A stretch of 64,000 bases of DNA. Source: an uncultured Kordiimonas sp. (GTDB taxonomy: Bacteria > Pseudomonadota > Alphaproteobacteria > Sphingomonadales > Kordiimonadaceae). The notes under the pieces are model-generated. The model was not told where the DNA came from. It saw only the letters and a program-made list of their open reading frames with translations, and searched no databases. Where the stretch lies: positions 372,001-436,000 of the forward strand of contig CANNEK010000001.1 in NCBI GenBank assembly GCA_947503625.1, read 5' to 3'. Both the position numbers and the translations under genes were made by a program. Below, in pieces: positions 45,087 through 55,257 of this stretch. The number at the start of each line of letters is the position of its first letter. The stretch's first letter is position 1.

Positions 45087-45822
45087 CCGTTTTGGTACCG
45101 TGAATAAGGAATTCTATATTGCCCTCAGGGCCTTTGATCGGGCTTTCCGTGATCCCTGACGCCGCCCATCCCGGCAAGGCGTCCAGCCATGCCTGTATGT
45201 CGTCGCAGACTTGCTTATGTAATGCCGGATCTCTGACGACACCGCCTTTTCCAACGTTCTCCCGCCCGACCTCGAATTGAGGCTTTATAAGCGCAATGAG
45301 ATCTCCCCCGGTTTTCACAAACCCAAGTGCCGCTGGCAGGACAGTTTTAAGCGAGATAAAGCTGGCATCACAGACGACGAGGTCGACTTCTTGGGGAACA
45401 TGTTCTTCAGTCAAATACCGGGCGTTCGTTTTTTCCAGAACACTGACCCTGTCATCATTCCTGAGCTTCCAGGCCAGTTGCCCGCGCCCAACATCTACAG
45501 CAAATACGTGCCGGGCGCCATTCTGCAACAAAACATCGGTAAACCCGCCGGTCGACGCACCAACATCAATCGCGGTACCGCCTTCAACTTCAACGGAAAA
45601 TTCCACCAAACCCTTCTCCAGCTTCAGGCCGCCGCGGCTCACCCACGGGTGATCTTTTCCGCGAACCTCAAGCGGTATTTCTTCCTTTATCTGCTGCCCC
45701 GCCTTGGTAATTTTGGTTTCGCCAGAAAAAACGACTCCCGCCATTATAAGAGCCTGGGCTTTGCTTCGGGTTTCCACCAAACCTCGATCGACAAGCGCTA
45801 CATCCGCCCTTATTTTTGCCAC
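45079..45822 (-). CDS. tlyA: TlyA family rRNA (cytidine-2'-O)-methyltransferase
   Basis: A 247-residue protein with an N-terminal S4 RNA-binding domain (ADVALVDRGLVETRSKAQAL) and an FtsJ-like methyltransferase domain: AIDVGASTGGFTDVLLQNGA, LVVCDASFISL and ALIKPQFEVGREN. TlyA proteins methylate 16S and 23S rRNA, and hemolysis phenotypes are indirect. The GTG at 45822, with CAGGGAC upstream, starts the S4 domain and lies 22 bases after the dxs stop; a longer upstream start would overlap dxs. It is followed by an overlapping RNA methyltransferase gene. Confidence 0.92.
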   Translation of the reverse strand: MAKIRADVALVDRGLVETRSKAQALIMAGVVFSGETKITKAGQQIKEEIPLEVRGKDHPWVSRGGLKLEKGLVEFSVEVEGGTAIDVGASTGGFTDVLLQNGARHVFAVDVGRGQLAWKLRNDDRVSVLEKTNARYLTEEHVPQEVDLVVCDASFISLKTVLPAALGFVKTGGDLIALIKPQFEVGRENVGKGGVVRDPALHKQVCDDIQAWLDALPGWAASGITESPIKGPEGNIEFLIHGTKTDD

Positions 45823-45844
45823 TGAATGTGTCCCTGTATTGGTA

Positions 45845-47770
45845 TCAGGTGATAGCCGCAGTCTGGCCGTAACTGTTGTGGCCAAGTGCTTTCAAGGCTG
45901 CGGTTACAATGCCCGCTGCGTCCAGTCCTGCGTCAGCGTACATCTGGTCCGCTTTTCCGTGTTCAATGAAGACATCAGGTAGCTTGAGGGCGCGCACACG
46001 CAGGCGTCCGTCCAGAATGCCCTCTTCTGCACAGAAGTCCATTACATGGGCACCAAAACCACCAATCGAGCCTTCTTCAAGGGTCAACAACAGATCGTGG
46101 CTCGCTGCCAAGTCCCTGATCAGTTGCTGATCAACCGGTTTCGCAAAGCGGGCGTCTGCAACTGTCGTAGACAGCCCGCGAGCATCAAGTTGTTCCGCTG
46201 CAGACATTGCTTCGCTTAGCCTTGCACCTAGAGAAAGAATGGCAACCTTGGTGCCTTTTTTGACAATTCGGCCTTTGCCGACCTCCAGAACTTCACCTCG
46301 TTCAGGTACAGGAGCACCGGTTCCTTCACCACGCGGATAGCGCACAGCAGATGGCCTGTCATCAAGCGAAGCACAGGTAGCCACCATATGCTTCAGTTCT
46401 GCCTCATCGGCCGCCGCCATAACCACCATATTAGGCAAACTGGCAAGATACGTTACGTCAAAGCTACCAGCGTGAGTTGGTCCATCCGCACCGACAAGGC
46501 CTGCACGATCAATAGCAAACCTGACGGGCAGGTTCTGGACTGCAACGTCGTGTACGATCTGGTCATAAGCCCGCTGGAGGAACGTCGAATAAATTGTCGC
46601 AAAGGGCTTGTATCCCTCAGCTGCAAGGCCTGCTGCAAACGTCACAGCATGCTGCTCGGCGATGCCAACATCAAATGTCCGGTCAGGAAACGCCTGCTCG
46701 AACTTGTTAATACCAGTCCCTGAAGGCATTGCGGCCGTAATGGCAACAATTTTCTCGTCTCGTCGGGCTTCATCGATCAATGCTTCGGCAAATACATTGG
46801 TGAAGGTCGGTGCCTTGGGTACGGATTTTTTCTGCTCTTTAGTAATCAGATTAAACTGCGGCACAGCATGGTATTTTTCCTGGTGAGGTTCCCCAAACGG
46901 GTTACCTCGACCCTTTTCTGTTACCACATGAATAAGCATTGGCCCCTCGGCAGCGTCACGTACGTTCTCGAGCACCGGCAACAAATGATCCATGTTGTGG
47001 CCATCAATAGGTCCTACATAATAGAAACCCAACTGATCAAATAGCGTGCCCCCACCCGCAGCAATACCGCGCGCTGTTTCCTCTGCCAGCCGGGCCCTGT
47101 CCGCCAGTGGCTTGGGCAGTTTATCAATGATCTTTTTGCCAAAACCACGCAGGCTCAAAAACGTTTCGGAGCTGATGATTTTCGCCAGATAGGCACTTAA
47201 GCCGCCAACGGCAGGCGCTATCGACATATCATTGTCATTCAGAATTACGATCAAGCGGTTGCCAGCCAGTTTGGCGTTATTCATCGCTTCATATGCCATG
47301 CCCGCACTCATGGCTCCATCGCCAATAACCGCTATTGCCCGGCCAGGTTTATCCTCAAGCTTGTTTGCAATTGCCATACCGAGCGCTGCGCTTATCGAGG
47401 TTGACGAATGCCCTGCGCCAAACGGGTCATACTCACTCTCGCCACGCTTTGTGAACGGCGAAAGTCCGCCCGGTTGCCGGATCGATCTGATTTTATCCCG
47501 ACGCCCGGTTAAAATTTTATGAGGATAGGCCTGATGACCCACGTCCCAGATCAGGCGATCTTTAGGTGTATCGAAAAGATAATGTATCGCGACAGTCAGT
47601 TCGACGACGCCCAAGCCAGCGCCAAAGTGCCCGCCAGAGACAGAAGCCGCGCTGATTATTTCCGAGCGCAATTCATCAGCGAGACCCTGTAATTGATCTC
47701 GGGGAATTTTCCTCAAATCTTCCGGGTTCTGTACTTTGTCCAGCAAAGGTGTGTCTTGGCGATTGCTCAC
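45845..47770 (-). CDS. dxs: 1-deoxy-D-xylulose-5-phosphate synthase
   Basis: A 641-residue thiamine diphosphate enzyme that joins pyruvate and glyceraldehyde 3-phosphate, the entry step of the MEP isoprenoid route. Signatures in order: [21 protein letters not shown], the ThDP loop [26 protein letters not shown], the glutamate of [14 protein letters not shown], and [18 protein letters not shown] 47770 gives the usual length; a GTG at 47809 lacks a ribosome site. It follows ispA by 56 bases and belongs to the xseB-ispA-dxs-tlyA series. Confidence 0.95.
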   Translation of the reverse strand: MSNRQDTPLLDKVQNPEDLRKIPRDQLQGLADELRSEIISAASVSGGHFGAGLGVVELTVAIHYLFDTPKDRLIWDVGHQAYPHKILTGRRDKIRSIRQPGGLSPFTKRGESEYDPFGAGHSSTSISAALGMAIANKLEDKPGRAIAVIGDGAMSAGMAYEAMNNAKLAGNRLIVILNDNDMSIAPAVGGLSAYLAKIISSETFLSLRGFGKKIIDKLPKPLADRARLAEETARGIAAGGGTLFDQLGFYYVGPIDGHNMDHLLPVLENVRDAAEGPMLIHVVTEKGRGNPFGEPHQEKYHAVPQFNLITKEQKKSVPKAPTFTNVFAEALIDEARRDEKIVAITAAMPSGTGINKFEQAFPDRTFDVGIAEQHAVTFAAGLAAEGYKPFATIYSTFLQRAYDQIVHDVAVQNLPVRFAIDRAGLVGADGPTHAGSFDVTYLASLPNMVVMAAADEAELKHMVATCASLDDRPSAVRYPRGEGTGAPVPERGEVLEVGKGRIVKKGTKVAILSLGARLSEAMSAAEQLDARGLSTTVADARFAKPVDQQLIRDLAASHDLLLTLEEGSIGGFGAHVMDFCAEEGILDGRLRVRALKLPDVFIEHGKADQMYADAGLDAAGIVTAALKALGHNSYGQTAAIT

Positions 47771-47826
47771 GGATTTCTCTTCTGATTTCTTTAGTCTTGT
47801 TTTAGACACAAATTCGAGTTGGGTCG

Positions 47827-48735
47827 CTATGTGCGTCGAAATATAGCAAAATGCGCAACAGCACGCAAAAGCGACGCTTTGTCATCAAACTCACTTAAGT
47901 GTTCAATAGCTTGCTCCGTCAACATCTCGGCTTGTTGCCTGGCCCGGTCAATACCCATAATACCAACGAGTGTTGCTTTTCCGGCACTTGCGTCCTTTTG
48001 TGTGGCTTTTCCGACCTCATCAGCGTCGCCTTCCACATCCAGCAGGTCATCAGCGATTTGAAAGGCCAGCCCAAGGTTCCTTGCATACCCCTGCAAAGAA
48101 GACATAGCTTTTGAACTCGCGTGCCCCAATATGGCGCCTGCTTCAGTGGCAAAGCTTATTAAAGCGCCAGTTTTCATTTGCTGAAGGCGATGAATTTCAG
48201 CTTCATCCAATTTTTGGCTACTGGCGCTCAGGTCAATCATCTGGCCGCCCACCATGCCATGATGACCCGACGCGCGTGCGAGGCACTGGATAAGGCGGAG
48301 CCTCACATTTGGGTCAGGGTGAGCCCGTTCATCACTCAACATATCAAACGCCAGTGTCAGCAAGGCATCGCCAGCCAAAATCGCCGTAGCTTCGTCAAAT
48401 GCTTTGTGGACCGTGGGTTTGCCGCGCCGCAGGTCATCGTCATCCATTGGTGGCAAATCGTCATGGACAAGGGAATAGCAATGCACGCACTCTACCGCCG
48501 CGGCAACACGCAAAGCCTGTTTTTTGTCAACGCCGAACAACTCCGAACTGGCAAGAACCAGGAAGGGCCGAAGTCTCTTGCCACCGGAGAAAAACGCATA
48601 ACGCATTGCTTCAACGACTCTGGCCTCAGGGCCTGCAGGTACGGACAGTTCCGGATTGATCATCCGCTCAACCGCCTGGGACGTCGCTGAAAGCGCATCC
48701 TTCAGGGCCTTGTTGTCAAATGGGGCGCTTGACAT
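47827..48735 (-). CDS. ispA: farnesyl diphosphate synthase (polyprenyl synthetase)
   Basis: A 302-residue trans-prenyltransferase. The first Asp-rich motif is [15 protein letters not shown] and the second is [12 protein letters not shown], both intact; GGKRLRP binds the substrate diphosphate. Residues before the first motif ([13 protein letters not shown]) suit a C15 product, so farnesyl diphosphate synthase is likely, although a geranylgeranyl product cannot be excluded. The ATG at 48735 overlaps the TGA of xseB (TGATG), so translation is coupled. Confidence 0.93.
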   Translation of the reverse strand: MSSAPFDNKALKDALSATSQAVERMINPELSVPAGPEARVVEAMRYAFFSGGKRLRPFLVLASSELFGVDKKQALRVAAAVECVHCYSLVHDDLPPMDDDDLRRGKPTVHKAFDEATAILAGDALLTLAFDMLSDERAHPDPNVRLRLIQCLARASGHHGMVGGQMIDLSASSQKLDEAEIHRLQQMKTGALISFATEAGAILGHASSKAMSSLQGYARNLGLAFQIADDLLDVEGDADEVGKATQKDASAGKATLVGIMGIDRARQQAEMLTEQAIEHLSEFDDKASLLRAVAHFAIFRRT

Positions 48736-48977
48736 CAACCGGCCGGGTCAAAAGGTGTTGTGCCGGTTGGATCACCTTTTTCATCAAGTGTGATCTTCTC
48801 TATTTTGGCCTGAGCGTCTTTCAACAGCGCTTCACAGCGTGCTTTTAACTGAGTACCGCGTGTGTATAACTCGATAGACTGCTCAAGAGGTGCAGACCCT
48901 GATTCCAGACGAGCAACAACGTCATCCAGTTCAGCCATAGCTTGCTCAAAACTAAGGGTTTCAATCTCTTTTGCCAC
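48735..48977 (-). CDS. xseB: exodeoxyribonuclease VII small subunit
   Basis: An 80-residue helical protein matching XseB: LSFEQAMAELDDVVARLESG and APLEQSIELYTRGTQLKARCE form the two-helix hairpin that coats the large subunit XseA. The GTG at 48977, with GAGG upstream, gives the normal length; an upstream start would add 18 unlikely residues. It is the first gene of the operon and overlaps ispA by one base. Confidence 0.92.
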   Translation of the reverse strand: MAKEIETLSFEQAMAELDDVVARLESGSAPLEQSIELYTRGTQLKARCEALLKDAQAKIEKITLDEKGDPTGTTPFDPAG

Positions 48978-49083
48978 GCTTGCCTCACCTGTTAGTCTTA
49001 TATTCAGCGACCCAAAGTCGCCCATACACAACTTCTATATAAAGCCCGATCAACCAACAGGTAAAGGTCTATGTATCTGCTTG

Positions 49084-50271
49084 CTAAAAGATTTCCAGCA
49101 AACTGCGGAGTTGAACGCCGGGCTGATTATTTACCTGTTCGAGGACATCTGTTTTGGTCAACTGCCCGTGTGAAACAAAATGGTATACCTCTCCGTCAAA
49201 GGAGCGACTGAGAACACCGAGCGACTCCAGCAAATGCAGATGGGCAACCGCTTCACCAAGCGCCAGGAAAAAGTCCATACCTTCAATCTTACGGCGGTAC
49301 AATGCCCGAAAAGTCTTTACAACGGTGCGTGGTTCCTTACACCAGCCGTGCAGTTTCTCTAGTTTCTCAAGGTGGCCATTAATAAGAGCATCCAAACGCT
49401 CCTGAAGACCAAAGAAAACGCGGCCATGCGATGGCAACACCAGCGGGCTTCCAGGTATGTCGCGCATCCTGTCGAGGCTGGATAGCCAGTGAGCAAGCGG
49501 GTTGCCATTAGGTTCACGAGCATACACCGAAACATTTGATGTGATTTCAGGTAAAATCTGGTCGCCACCAATAAAAAGGGGTTCGTCAAGACAAGCCAGA
49601 CACGCGTGCTCGGGCGAGTGACCACGCCCAATTACTACACGCCACTTTCGGCCCCCCAGCGACAACTCGGAACCATCTTCAATGCGAATGTAACTCGCTG
49701 GCAGCGTATGAACGCCTTTTTTATAGTTTCCATAACCGGCAGCACGAATCATCGGCTCATAGGAGCGATCCACACCGGACCTGAACAGAAATGTGAGTTC
49801 ATTTTCCGGAAACTCTTCACCGGCGCCATGCCATAGCGTGCTGGCCAGCATGTATTCAGTTTGTGTGGTCCAGAATTCGGCGCCGTATTTTTCAACCAAC
49901 CAACCTGCCAGACCCAAATGATCTGGATGCATATGGGTTGCAATAACACGAGTGATCGGGCGGCCTTTCAGGACCTCCTGATCAATGGTATTCCATGCTT
50001 CCTTTCCCGTTTTGCCGCGAGCGCCGGTATCAATAACTGTCCAGCCGCCCTTTTCTTCAAACAGATACACATTGATATGATCCAGTGACCACGGCAACGG
50101 GATCCGCGCCCAGAATATTCCTTTCGCAACTTCAATGACATCGCCGCCCGCCGGGATACGCTCGCCGTACGGATATTCCAGGCCTTTGTCGCTTGGCCCG
50201 GAAGATGATAATCGGTGGTCAAGCGTCTGTACGTCGGCGACTTCAATGTCGGCCGGTTGGTCTTTACTCAC
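49084..50271 (-). CDS. MBL-fold metallo-hydrolase
   Basis: A 395-residue metallo-beta-lactamase-fold protein. The metal motif is ATHMHPDHLG, with later ligands in GRGHSPEHA, FIGGDQIL and PSHGRVF. A C-terminal winged-helix-like extension (about residues 310-395) is typical of LACTB2/hydrolase relatives. Substrate unknown; thioester or nuclease activities occur in the family. The GTG start is 2 bases after the dehydrogenase stop, so the two genes are almost certainly one transcript and possibly one pathway. Confidence 0.88.
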   Translation of the reverse strand: MSKDQPADIEVADVQTLDHRLSSSGPSDKGLEYPYGERIPAGGDVIEVAKGIFWARIPLPWSLDHINVYLFEEKGGWTVIDTGARGKTGKEAWNTIDQEVLKGRPITRVIATHMHPDHLGLAGWLVEKYGAEFWTTQTEYMLASTLWHGAGEEFPENELTFLFRSGVDRSYEPMIRAAGYGNYKKGVHTLPASYIRIEDGSELSLGGRKWRVVIGRGHSPEHACLACLDEPLFIGGDQILPEITSNVSVYAREPNGNPLAHWLSSLDRMRDIPGSPLVLPSHGRVFFGLQERLDALINGHLEKLEKLHGWCKEPRTVVKTFRALYRRKIEGMDFFLALGEAVAHLHLLESLGVLSRSFDGEVYHFVSHGQLTKTDVLEQVNNQPGVQLRSLLEIF

Positions 50272-50273
50272 AT

Positions 50274-52067
50274 TTATGCCCTTCCGAAATCGACATTTTC
50301 CATTGCCATCATGGATTTTGCCCCGGCCTTTATCGGGCCAGCCAGTGCCGTTGCAGTTGGCAAAATTTGCTCGATATAAAAACGGGCCACAGAAATTTTA
50401 CTTTTGAGGAATGATGGATTGCCTTCATTTGAAGCAAGCCTGCGCTCCGCCTCAATGGCCTGCTGTGCCAACAAGTGAGCGCCCAGAACGGTACCAAACA
50501 AACGGAGGTAAGGCGTAGCTGCACCCGCTGTATCGACAATATTCTCGAAACCGTTGGCAAAGAGGGTAGTCGCCGCGTCTTCCAACGCATCTATACCCTC
50601 TATCAGTGCGGGTTTTGCTGATGCCATCGAGCGGCTTAGTTCGCCAGCAAAAGATCGCATCTCGGCGATCAAGGCACGCCAATGAGCGCCACCATCGGCA
50701 TTCAGTTTGCGGCCAGCCAGGTCCAGCGCCTGAATACCATTGGTTCCTTCGTAGATCGGCGCAATTCTAGCATCGCGATAATATTGCGCTACGCCAGTTT
50801 CTTCAACAAAACCCATGCCGCCGTGAATTTGTACCGCAAGCGAAGCTGCTTCTACGCCGACGTCGGTTGAATAAGCCTTTGAAATTGGTGTGAGCAAATC
50901 CGCCTCACCAGCCGCTGCCCGCTTTTCCTCTTTATCTGTTGCTTTGTGCGCACGATCAGCGGCCCAGACATTCCGGTAAATAATTGCCCGGGATGCTTCT
51001 GCTGTAGCACGGATCGTCATGAGCATACGACGAACATCAGGATGGTTGATAATTGGAACAGAGTCTCTGGATTTGGCGCCAATTTCAGCAGACTGCACCC
51101 TGTCCTGCGCAAACAGGACCGAATGCTGATACGCTCTTTCTGCAATTGCAACGCCCTGAAGGCCAACGCCAATGCGCGCATGGTTCATCATGGTGAACAT
51201 GTTGCGCATCCCAAAATTCTCTTCCCCGACCAGATAGCCAACGCAGTTTCCACTTTCGCCAAAGGCCATGGTGCAGGTGGGGCTGCCATGGATACCAAGC
51301 TTGTGTTCAAGGCTCACACATTTGACGTCATTACGTTCACCGATGCTGCCGTCTTTGTTCACCAAAAACTTGGGAACAATAAACATGGAAATGCCCTTGG
51401 TGCCGGGTGGGCTATCTGGCAGGCGCGCCAGCACCAAATGAACAACATTGTCACACAGGTCATGCTCTCCCCATGTGATGTATATTTTTTGACCCGAAAT
51501 CAGGTACGTGCCGTCCGGCTGTTTCTCTGCCTTGGCACGCAAGGCACCAACATCCGAGCCAGCGCTTGGCTCAGTCAGGTTCATGGCACCTGACCATTCG
51601 CCAGATACCATCTTGGGAAGATAGGTCATGCGCAAATCGTCACTGGCATGCGCGTGAATTGCCTGTATCGCGCCGCTCGTCAGCAAAGGCTGCAGGCTAT
51701 ACGCCATGTTCGCTGAGGTCACCATTTCGGTTACAGCGATTTCAAGTGATGCCGGAAGCCCCTGCCCTCCGAGCTCGGGATCGGCACTGAGTGTCGACCA
51801 GCCACCCTCGACAAAGGTTTCATGCATGGGCTTGAAAGCATCCGGAGTTTTAACGGCACCGTCCTTGAGAACAGCACCTTCTGCATCTCCGACTGCATTT
51901 GTCGGCGCTATCACATCTGTTGCAAGTTTTCCGGCTTCTTCCAGTACTGCAAGTACCAGGTCTTCCCCGGCCTCTTCAAACCCTGAGACTGAACTCCATT
52001 GCTTCATTCCGGCAACAGTTTCCAGCGCAAAAGTGATTTCTTCAAGTGGTGCGCGATAATAACTCAT
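50274..52067 (-). CDS. acyl-CoA dehydrogenase, DmdC-like (large form)
   Basis: A 597-residue dehydrogenase of the long form typified by 3-methylmercaptopropionyl-CoA dehydrogenase. The start MSYYRAPLEEITFALETVAG, the beta-domain NLTEPSAGSDVGALRAKAE, YITWGEHDL, the HGSPTCTMAFGE loop and IHGGMGFVEETGVAQYYRDARI are characteristic, and there is an extra C-terminal helical domain after residue 450. Alphaproteobacteria often have several paralogues, only some of which act on DMSP-derived thioesters, so the substrate is open. It is co-transcribed with the MBL hydrolase. Confidence 0.9.
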   Translation of the reverse strand: MSYYRAPLEEITFALETVAGMKQWSSVSGFEEAGEDLVLAVLEEAGKLATDVIAPTNAVGDAEGAVLKDGAVKTPDAFKPMHETFVEGGWSTLSADPELGGQGLPASLEIAVTEMVTSANMAYSLQPLLTSGAIQAIHAHASDDLRMTYLPKMVSGEWSGAMNLTEPSAGSDVGALRAKAEKQPDGTYLISGQKIYITWGEHDLCDNVVHLVLARLPDSPPGTKGISMFIVPKFLVNKDGSIGERNDVKCVSLEHKLGIHGSPTCTMAFGESGNCVGYLVGEENFGMRNMFTMMNHARIGVGLQGVAIAERAYQHSVLFAQDRVQSAEIGAKSRDSVPIINHPDVRRMLMTIRATAEASRAIIYRNVWAADRAHKATDKEEKRAAAGEADLLTPISKAYSTDVGVEAASLAVQIHGGMGFVEETGVAQYYRDARIAPIYEGTNGIQALDLAGRKLNADGGAHWRALIAEMRSFAGELSRSMASAKPALIEGIDALEDAATTLFANGFENIVDTAGAATPYLRLFGTVLGAHLLAQQAIEAERRLASNEGNPSFLKSKISVARFYIEQILPTATALAGPIKAGAKSMMAMENVDFGRA

Positions 52068-52216
52068 ACTTTAAAATCCATATTGGTGGCGGTCGTTTCA
52101 GGCAAACTGGGTTCGCAATCGAAATCCATCAATGCGAGGCATTCCCTTTCAGCAAGGCTGTGTATATAACCTGTTCTGGCAAGGAAATGATATAAACCAA
52201 CTTGGTCTGCCTGGAC

Positions 52217-53194
52217 ATGCCTACAATAACATCAATGGTTTCTGCCTCTCAAGATGGAGCGATCGATCTCGCAGTCGAGAAATTAATGCACGGCGAGCTG
52301 GTTGCTTTGCCAACAGAGACTGTATATGGACTGGCCGCGGACGCATCAAATGAAGCCGCTGTTGGCAAAATCTTCGAGGCCAAAGGCCGACCGAGCTATA
52401 ACCCGCTGATTTGTCACGTAAGTTCACTGGAAATGGCGGAGCAATTTGTCGACCTGTCTTCCACTGCAAAACGATTAATTGCCGCTTTTTGGCCCGGACC
52501 ACTTACCTTGGTATGTACCGTCCGGGAAAGTTGCACCGTTGCCCGTTCTGTAATGGCAGGTTTGAGCACGCTCGCAGTGCGCTGCCCCGACAACAAAATC
52601 ACCAGAGAAATCATCACCCGACTGGACCGCCCTGTCGCGGCACCAAGTGCCAATATATCAGGGAAGCTTTCACCAACAACGGCAATGGCCGTTTGGCATT
52701 CGATTGGTGATCGTGTACCCCTTATTATTGACGACGGTCCCACTGATTGCGGCATAGAGTCGACCATTGTGGCTGTAGATCACGATAGACTGACATTGCT
52801 TCGGCCAGGCACCATAACTGTAGACGAATTGTCAGATGCAACAGGACTGGATGTTCTGGACCGGGACGACAAAACGATCTCTGCCCCCGGACAACTAGCC
52901 AGCCATTACGCGCCGGAAGCAAACGTGATACTGAACCAGGAAACCTCATCAGGGCATGTATTTATAGGATTCGGTGCATTGAAAGGTGATTTCAATTTGA
53001 GCCCGAATGGCGACCTGAGAGAGGCGGCTCATAATCTTTTTGAAACACTGCGAAAAGCAGACAAAACCGGACGCAAGACTATAGCCATCGCACCAATTCC
53101 AAGTAAGGGAATCGGTATTGCAATAAATGATCGGCTAAAGCGAGCCGCGGCCCCAAGAAATAGTGACCGGGAAACCGAGAATACAAATGATTGA
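52217..53194 (+). CDS. tsaC: L-threonylcarbamoyladenylate synthase, Sua5 type
   Basis: A 325-residue enzyme that makes threonylcarbamoyl-AMP for the universal t6A37 tRNA modification. The catalytic YrdC domain shows ALPTETVYGLAADAS, RPSYNPLICHV and APSANISGKLSPT. The linker APGQLASHYAPEANV and a further 100 residues make it the two-domain Sua5 form. The ATG at 52217 is chosen; another at 52235 is possible. It overlaps the next gene by 8 bases. Confidence 0.92.
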   Translation: MPTITSMVSASQDGAIDLAVEKLMHGELVALPTETVYGLAADASNEAAVGKIFEAKGRPSYNPLICHVSSLEMAEQFVDLSSTAKRLIAAFWPGPLTLVCTVRESCTVARSVMAGLSTLAVRCPDNKITREIITRLDRPVAAPSANISGKLSPTTAMAVWHSIGDRVPLIIDDGPTDCGIESTIVAVDHDRLTLLRPGTITVDELSDATGLDVLDRDDKTISAPGQLASHYAPEANVILNQETSSGHVFIGFGALKGDFNLSPNGDLREAAHNLFETLRKADKTGRKTIAIAPIPSKGIGIAINDRLKRAAAPRNSDRETENTND

Positions 53195-54605
53195 ACGCCA
53201 GCACATTAATGCGCTCAAAGCAATTGTAGGCCCCAAAGGCGTCATCACGGCACCTGAAAACATGGGTCCTTATATCACTGAATGGCGCGATAAATTTCTT
53301 GGCAAGACCCAATTGGTTCTTTTGCCTGCCTCGACCAAAGAAGTGGCCCGCATCGTTCGTTACTGCAATGTCCATGGCGTCAAGATTGTTCCTCAAGGCG
53401 GCAACACCGGTTTGGTCGGTGGCGGCATTCCCGGCCTGGAAGGCGCTGATGAGATTTTGTTGAGTAGTCGCAGACTGGTTTCCGAAGTTCAGGTTAACGC
53501 CAATGGTTACTCTTTGATCGCAACAGCGGGCACAACCGTGACAGAGATGCAAGAGGCTGCTGCCAACCATGACCGGTTGTTTGCGCTTGCGCTTGCCTCG
53601 GAAGGCAGTTGCACCGCGGGCGGTATAACTGCCACAAACGCAGGCGGTGTTCATGTTATTCGCTATGGTACAACCCGGGACATGCTGCTGGGCATTGAAG
53701 CAGTTCTGCCAGATGGAAGCATCATCAACGAGCTTTCAGGCCTGCGCAAAGACAATACCGGCTTTCCTCTGTCACAGTTGTTAGCCGGGTCAGAAGGCAC
53801 ACTTGGTTTCATAACGCGTGTCTGTTTCAAATTGTTTCCTCGGGAAAAAACGCATTCAACATCATGGGTAGCGGTGCCCTCGCCCAAGCACGCGCTTGAG
53901 CTGCTTGGTATGGCGCGCGATATATGTGAAGATCAGGTGAGTGTATTTGAGCTTATGTGCCGAGACGCTCTTGATTTCACATTCAACCACATCCCCGGCG
54001 TACGCGACCCTCTGGAAGCTTGCCACCCTTGGTATGTGTTGCTGGAAACAGCATCCAGTGCAAACAATAGCGCCCTTGATCAGCGGATGCAGTCGTTACT
54101 GGAACGCGCGCTGGAAACCAAAATAATTCTGAACGGCACGGTCGCGCAGTCATTGGACCAACGACATCTTTTCTGGCGCATTCGAGAGAGCATTTCAGAA
54201 GCACAAAAACTGGAAGGTGGCAGCATCAAACACGATATATCTGTGCCACTGGACCGCATCGCGGATTTCATAGCAAGCGCAACAGAAGCCCTTAAAAAGG
54301 CGTATCAGGGTGCCCGGGTAACACCTTTTGGACATTTGGGCGATGGAAACCTACACTTCAATGTCATGCAGCCCAAGAATGGTGAAAAGGAAGCATTTCT
54401 GGCGCATTGGGAAGGCATGAACAAGCTGGTACATGACATTGTGCTCGCCCATGGAGGATCAATATCTGCTGAACATGGCATTGGTGTCCTGAAAAAATCC
54501 GAATTGGCACGCACCAAACCAACAGAGGAACTTGATGCCATGAGATCGATCAAGAATGCTCTGGACCCAAACGGGATAATGAATCCCGGATGTCTTTTCG
54601 ACTAG
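53187..54605 (+). CDS. FAD-linked D-2-hydroxyacid dehydrogenase (D-2-hydroxyglutarate/glycolate oxidase family)
   Basis: A 472-residue flavoprotein of the VAO family. FAD-binding segments are VPQGGNTGLVGGGIPG, ATNAGGVHVIRYGTTRDMLLG and LLAGSEGTLGFI; the substrate and metal site is FGHLGDGNLHFN, ending in SAEHGIGVLKK. The set resembles D2HGDH, which oxidises D-2-hydroxyglutarate; D-lactate or glycolate are alternatives. ATG 53187 overlaps the tsaC stop by 8 bases; a GTG at 53163 would extend the overlap. It ends 12 bases before the convergent acyltransferase gene. Confidence 0.9.
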   Translation: MIERQHINALKAIVGPKGVITAPENMGPYITEWRDKFLGKTQLVLLPASTKEVARIVRYCNVHGVKIVPQGGNTGLVGGGIPGLEGADEILLSSRRLVSEVQVNANGYSLIATAGTTVTEMQEAAANHDRLFALALASEGSCTAGGITATNAGGVHVIRYGTTRDMLLGIEAVLPDGSIINELSGLRKDNTGFPLSQLLAGSEGTLGFITRVCFKLFPREKTHSTSWVAVPSPKHALELLGMARDICEDQVSVFELMCRDALDFTFNHIPGVRDPLEACHPWYVLLETASSANNSALDQRMQSLLERALETKIILNGTVAQSLDQRHLFWRIRESISEAQKLEGGSIKHDISVPLDRIADFIASATEALKKAYQGARVTPFGHLGDGNLHFNVMQPKNGEKEAFLAHWEGMNKLVHDIVLAHGGSISAEHGIGVLKKSELARTKPTEELDAMRSIKNALDPNGIMNPGCLFD

Positions 54606-54617
54606 TATGGCGGCAAC

Positions 54618-55202
54618 CTACACTGGAGAAGGTCTTATGCCTGTCTTGGACGCATAGAATGTACGGATGGATGCAATGTCTTCTTCCATATTGCCTGTGG
54701 GATAAAACACCATGCCAAAGCCAAGTTCTTTTCTTGGTGCGTCAAGGTATGCCAATACAATTGGCACCCCTGCCCCTTCAGCAATGCGGTAAAAGCCTGT
54801 TTTCCACTTCGTGACTTCGGAGCGTGTACCTTCTGGTGCCAGCGCCAGAATAAGCGATTGATTGTGCTTGAATAGATTAATGGCCTCGTCCACGAGTGCT
54901 GCTGCCCCACCACCGCCTCTATTTACAGGAATCCCACCAAGCCACTTGAACAACCAACCGAAAGGTGGCTTGAACAGGCCGTGTTTTCCGAGAAACCTTA
55001 CCTTGAGTTTGCAAAGGCCAACAACCGACATAAAAACAGGAAAATCCCAGTTGCTGGTGTGAGGCGCGGCAATGACAACGTATTTCCCAAGATCTGGCGG
55101 CATTCCAACCACTTTCCAGCGACCAGCTTTCAGGGTCATCCGGCCCAATAGCGATAATAGTAACCCAAAAAAACGGTTATCGTATATTAGTGAAGTCACC
55201 AT
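54618..55202 (-). CDS. lysophospholipid acyltransferase (PlsC-like)
   Basis: A 194-residue glycerophosphate acyltransferase-fold protein. The catalytic H-x4-D appears as APHTSNWDF and the glycerophosphate-binding motif as LAPEGTRSEV. GGIPVNRGGGG lies between them. A short hydrophobic segment near the N-terminus may anchor it in the membrane. It would transfer an acyl chain to a lysophospholipid or other polar lipid. ATG 55202 has GGAGGG upstream. The candidate small RNA or leader element ends only 56 bases before this start on the same strand, so attenuation of this gene is possible. Confidence 0.85.
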   Translation of the reverse strand: MVTSLIYDNRFFGLLLSLLGRMTLKAGRWKVVGMPPDLGKYVVIAAPHTSNWDFPVFMSVVGLCKLKVRFLGKHGLFKPPFGWLFKWLGGIPVNRGGGGAAALVDEAINLFKHNQSLILALAPEGTRSEVTKWKTGFYRIAEGAGVPIVLAYLDAPRKELGFGMVFYPTGNMEEDIASIRTFYASKTGIRPSPV

Positions 55203-55257
55203 GTCCCTCCGGCTAGAGCAGGCGACGCTAACCGCACAGCGGGAAAGGTGCAAGATG

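Noticed and set aside
10720-52106. 14-base sequence TCGTTTCAGGCAAA shared at 10720-10733 and 52093-52106, both in gaps and similar to the RNA loop complement
   Set aside because: About a dozen 14-base matches are expected by chance in 64 kb; no common structure surrounds the two copies.
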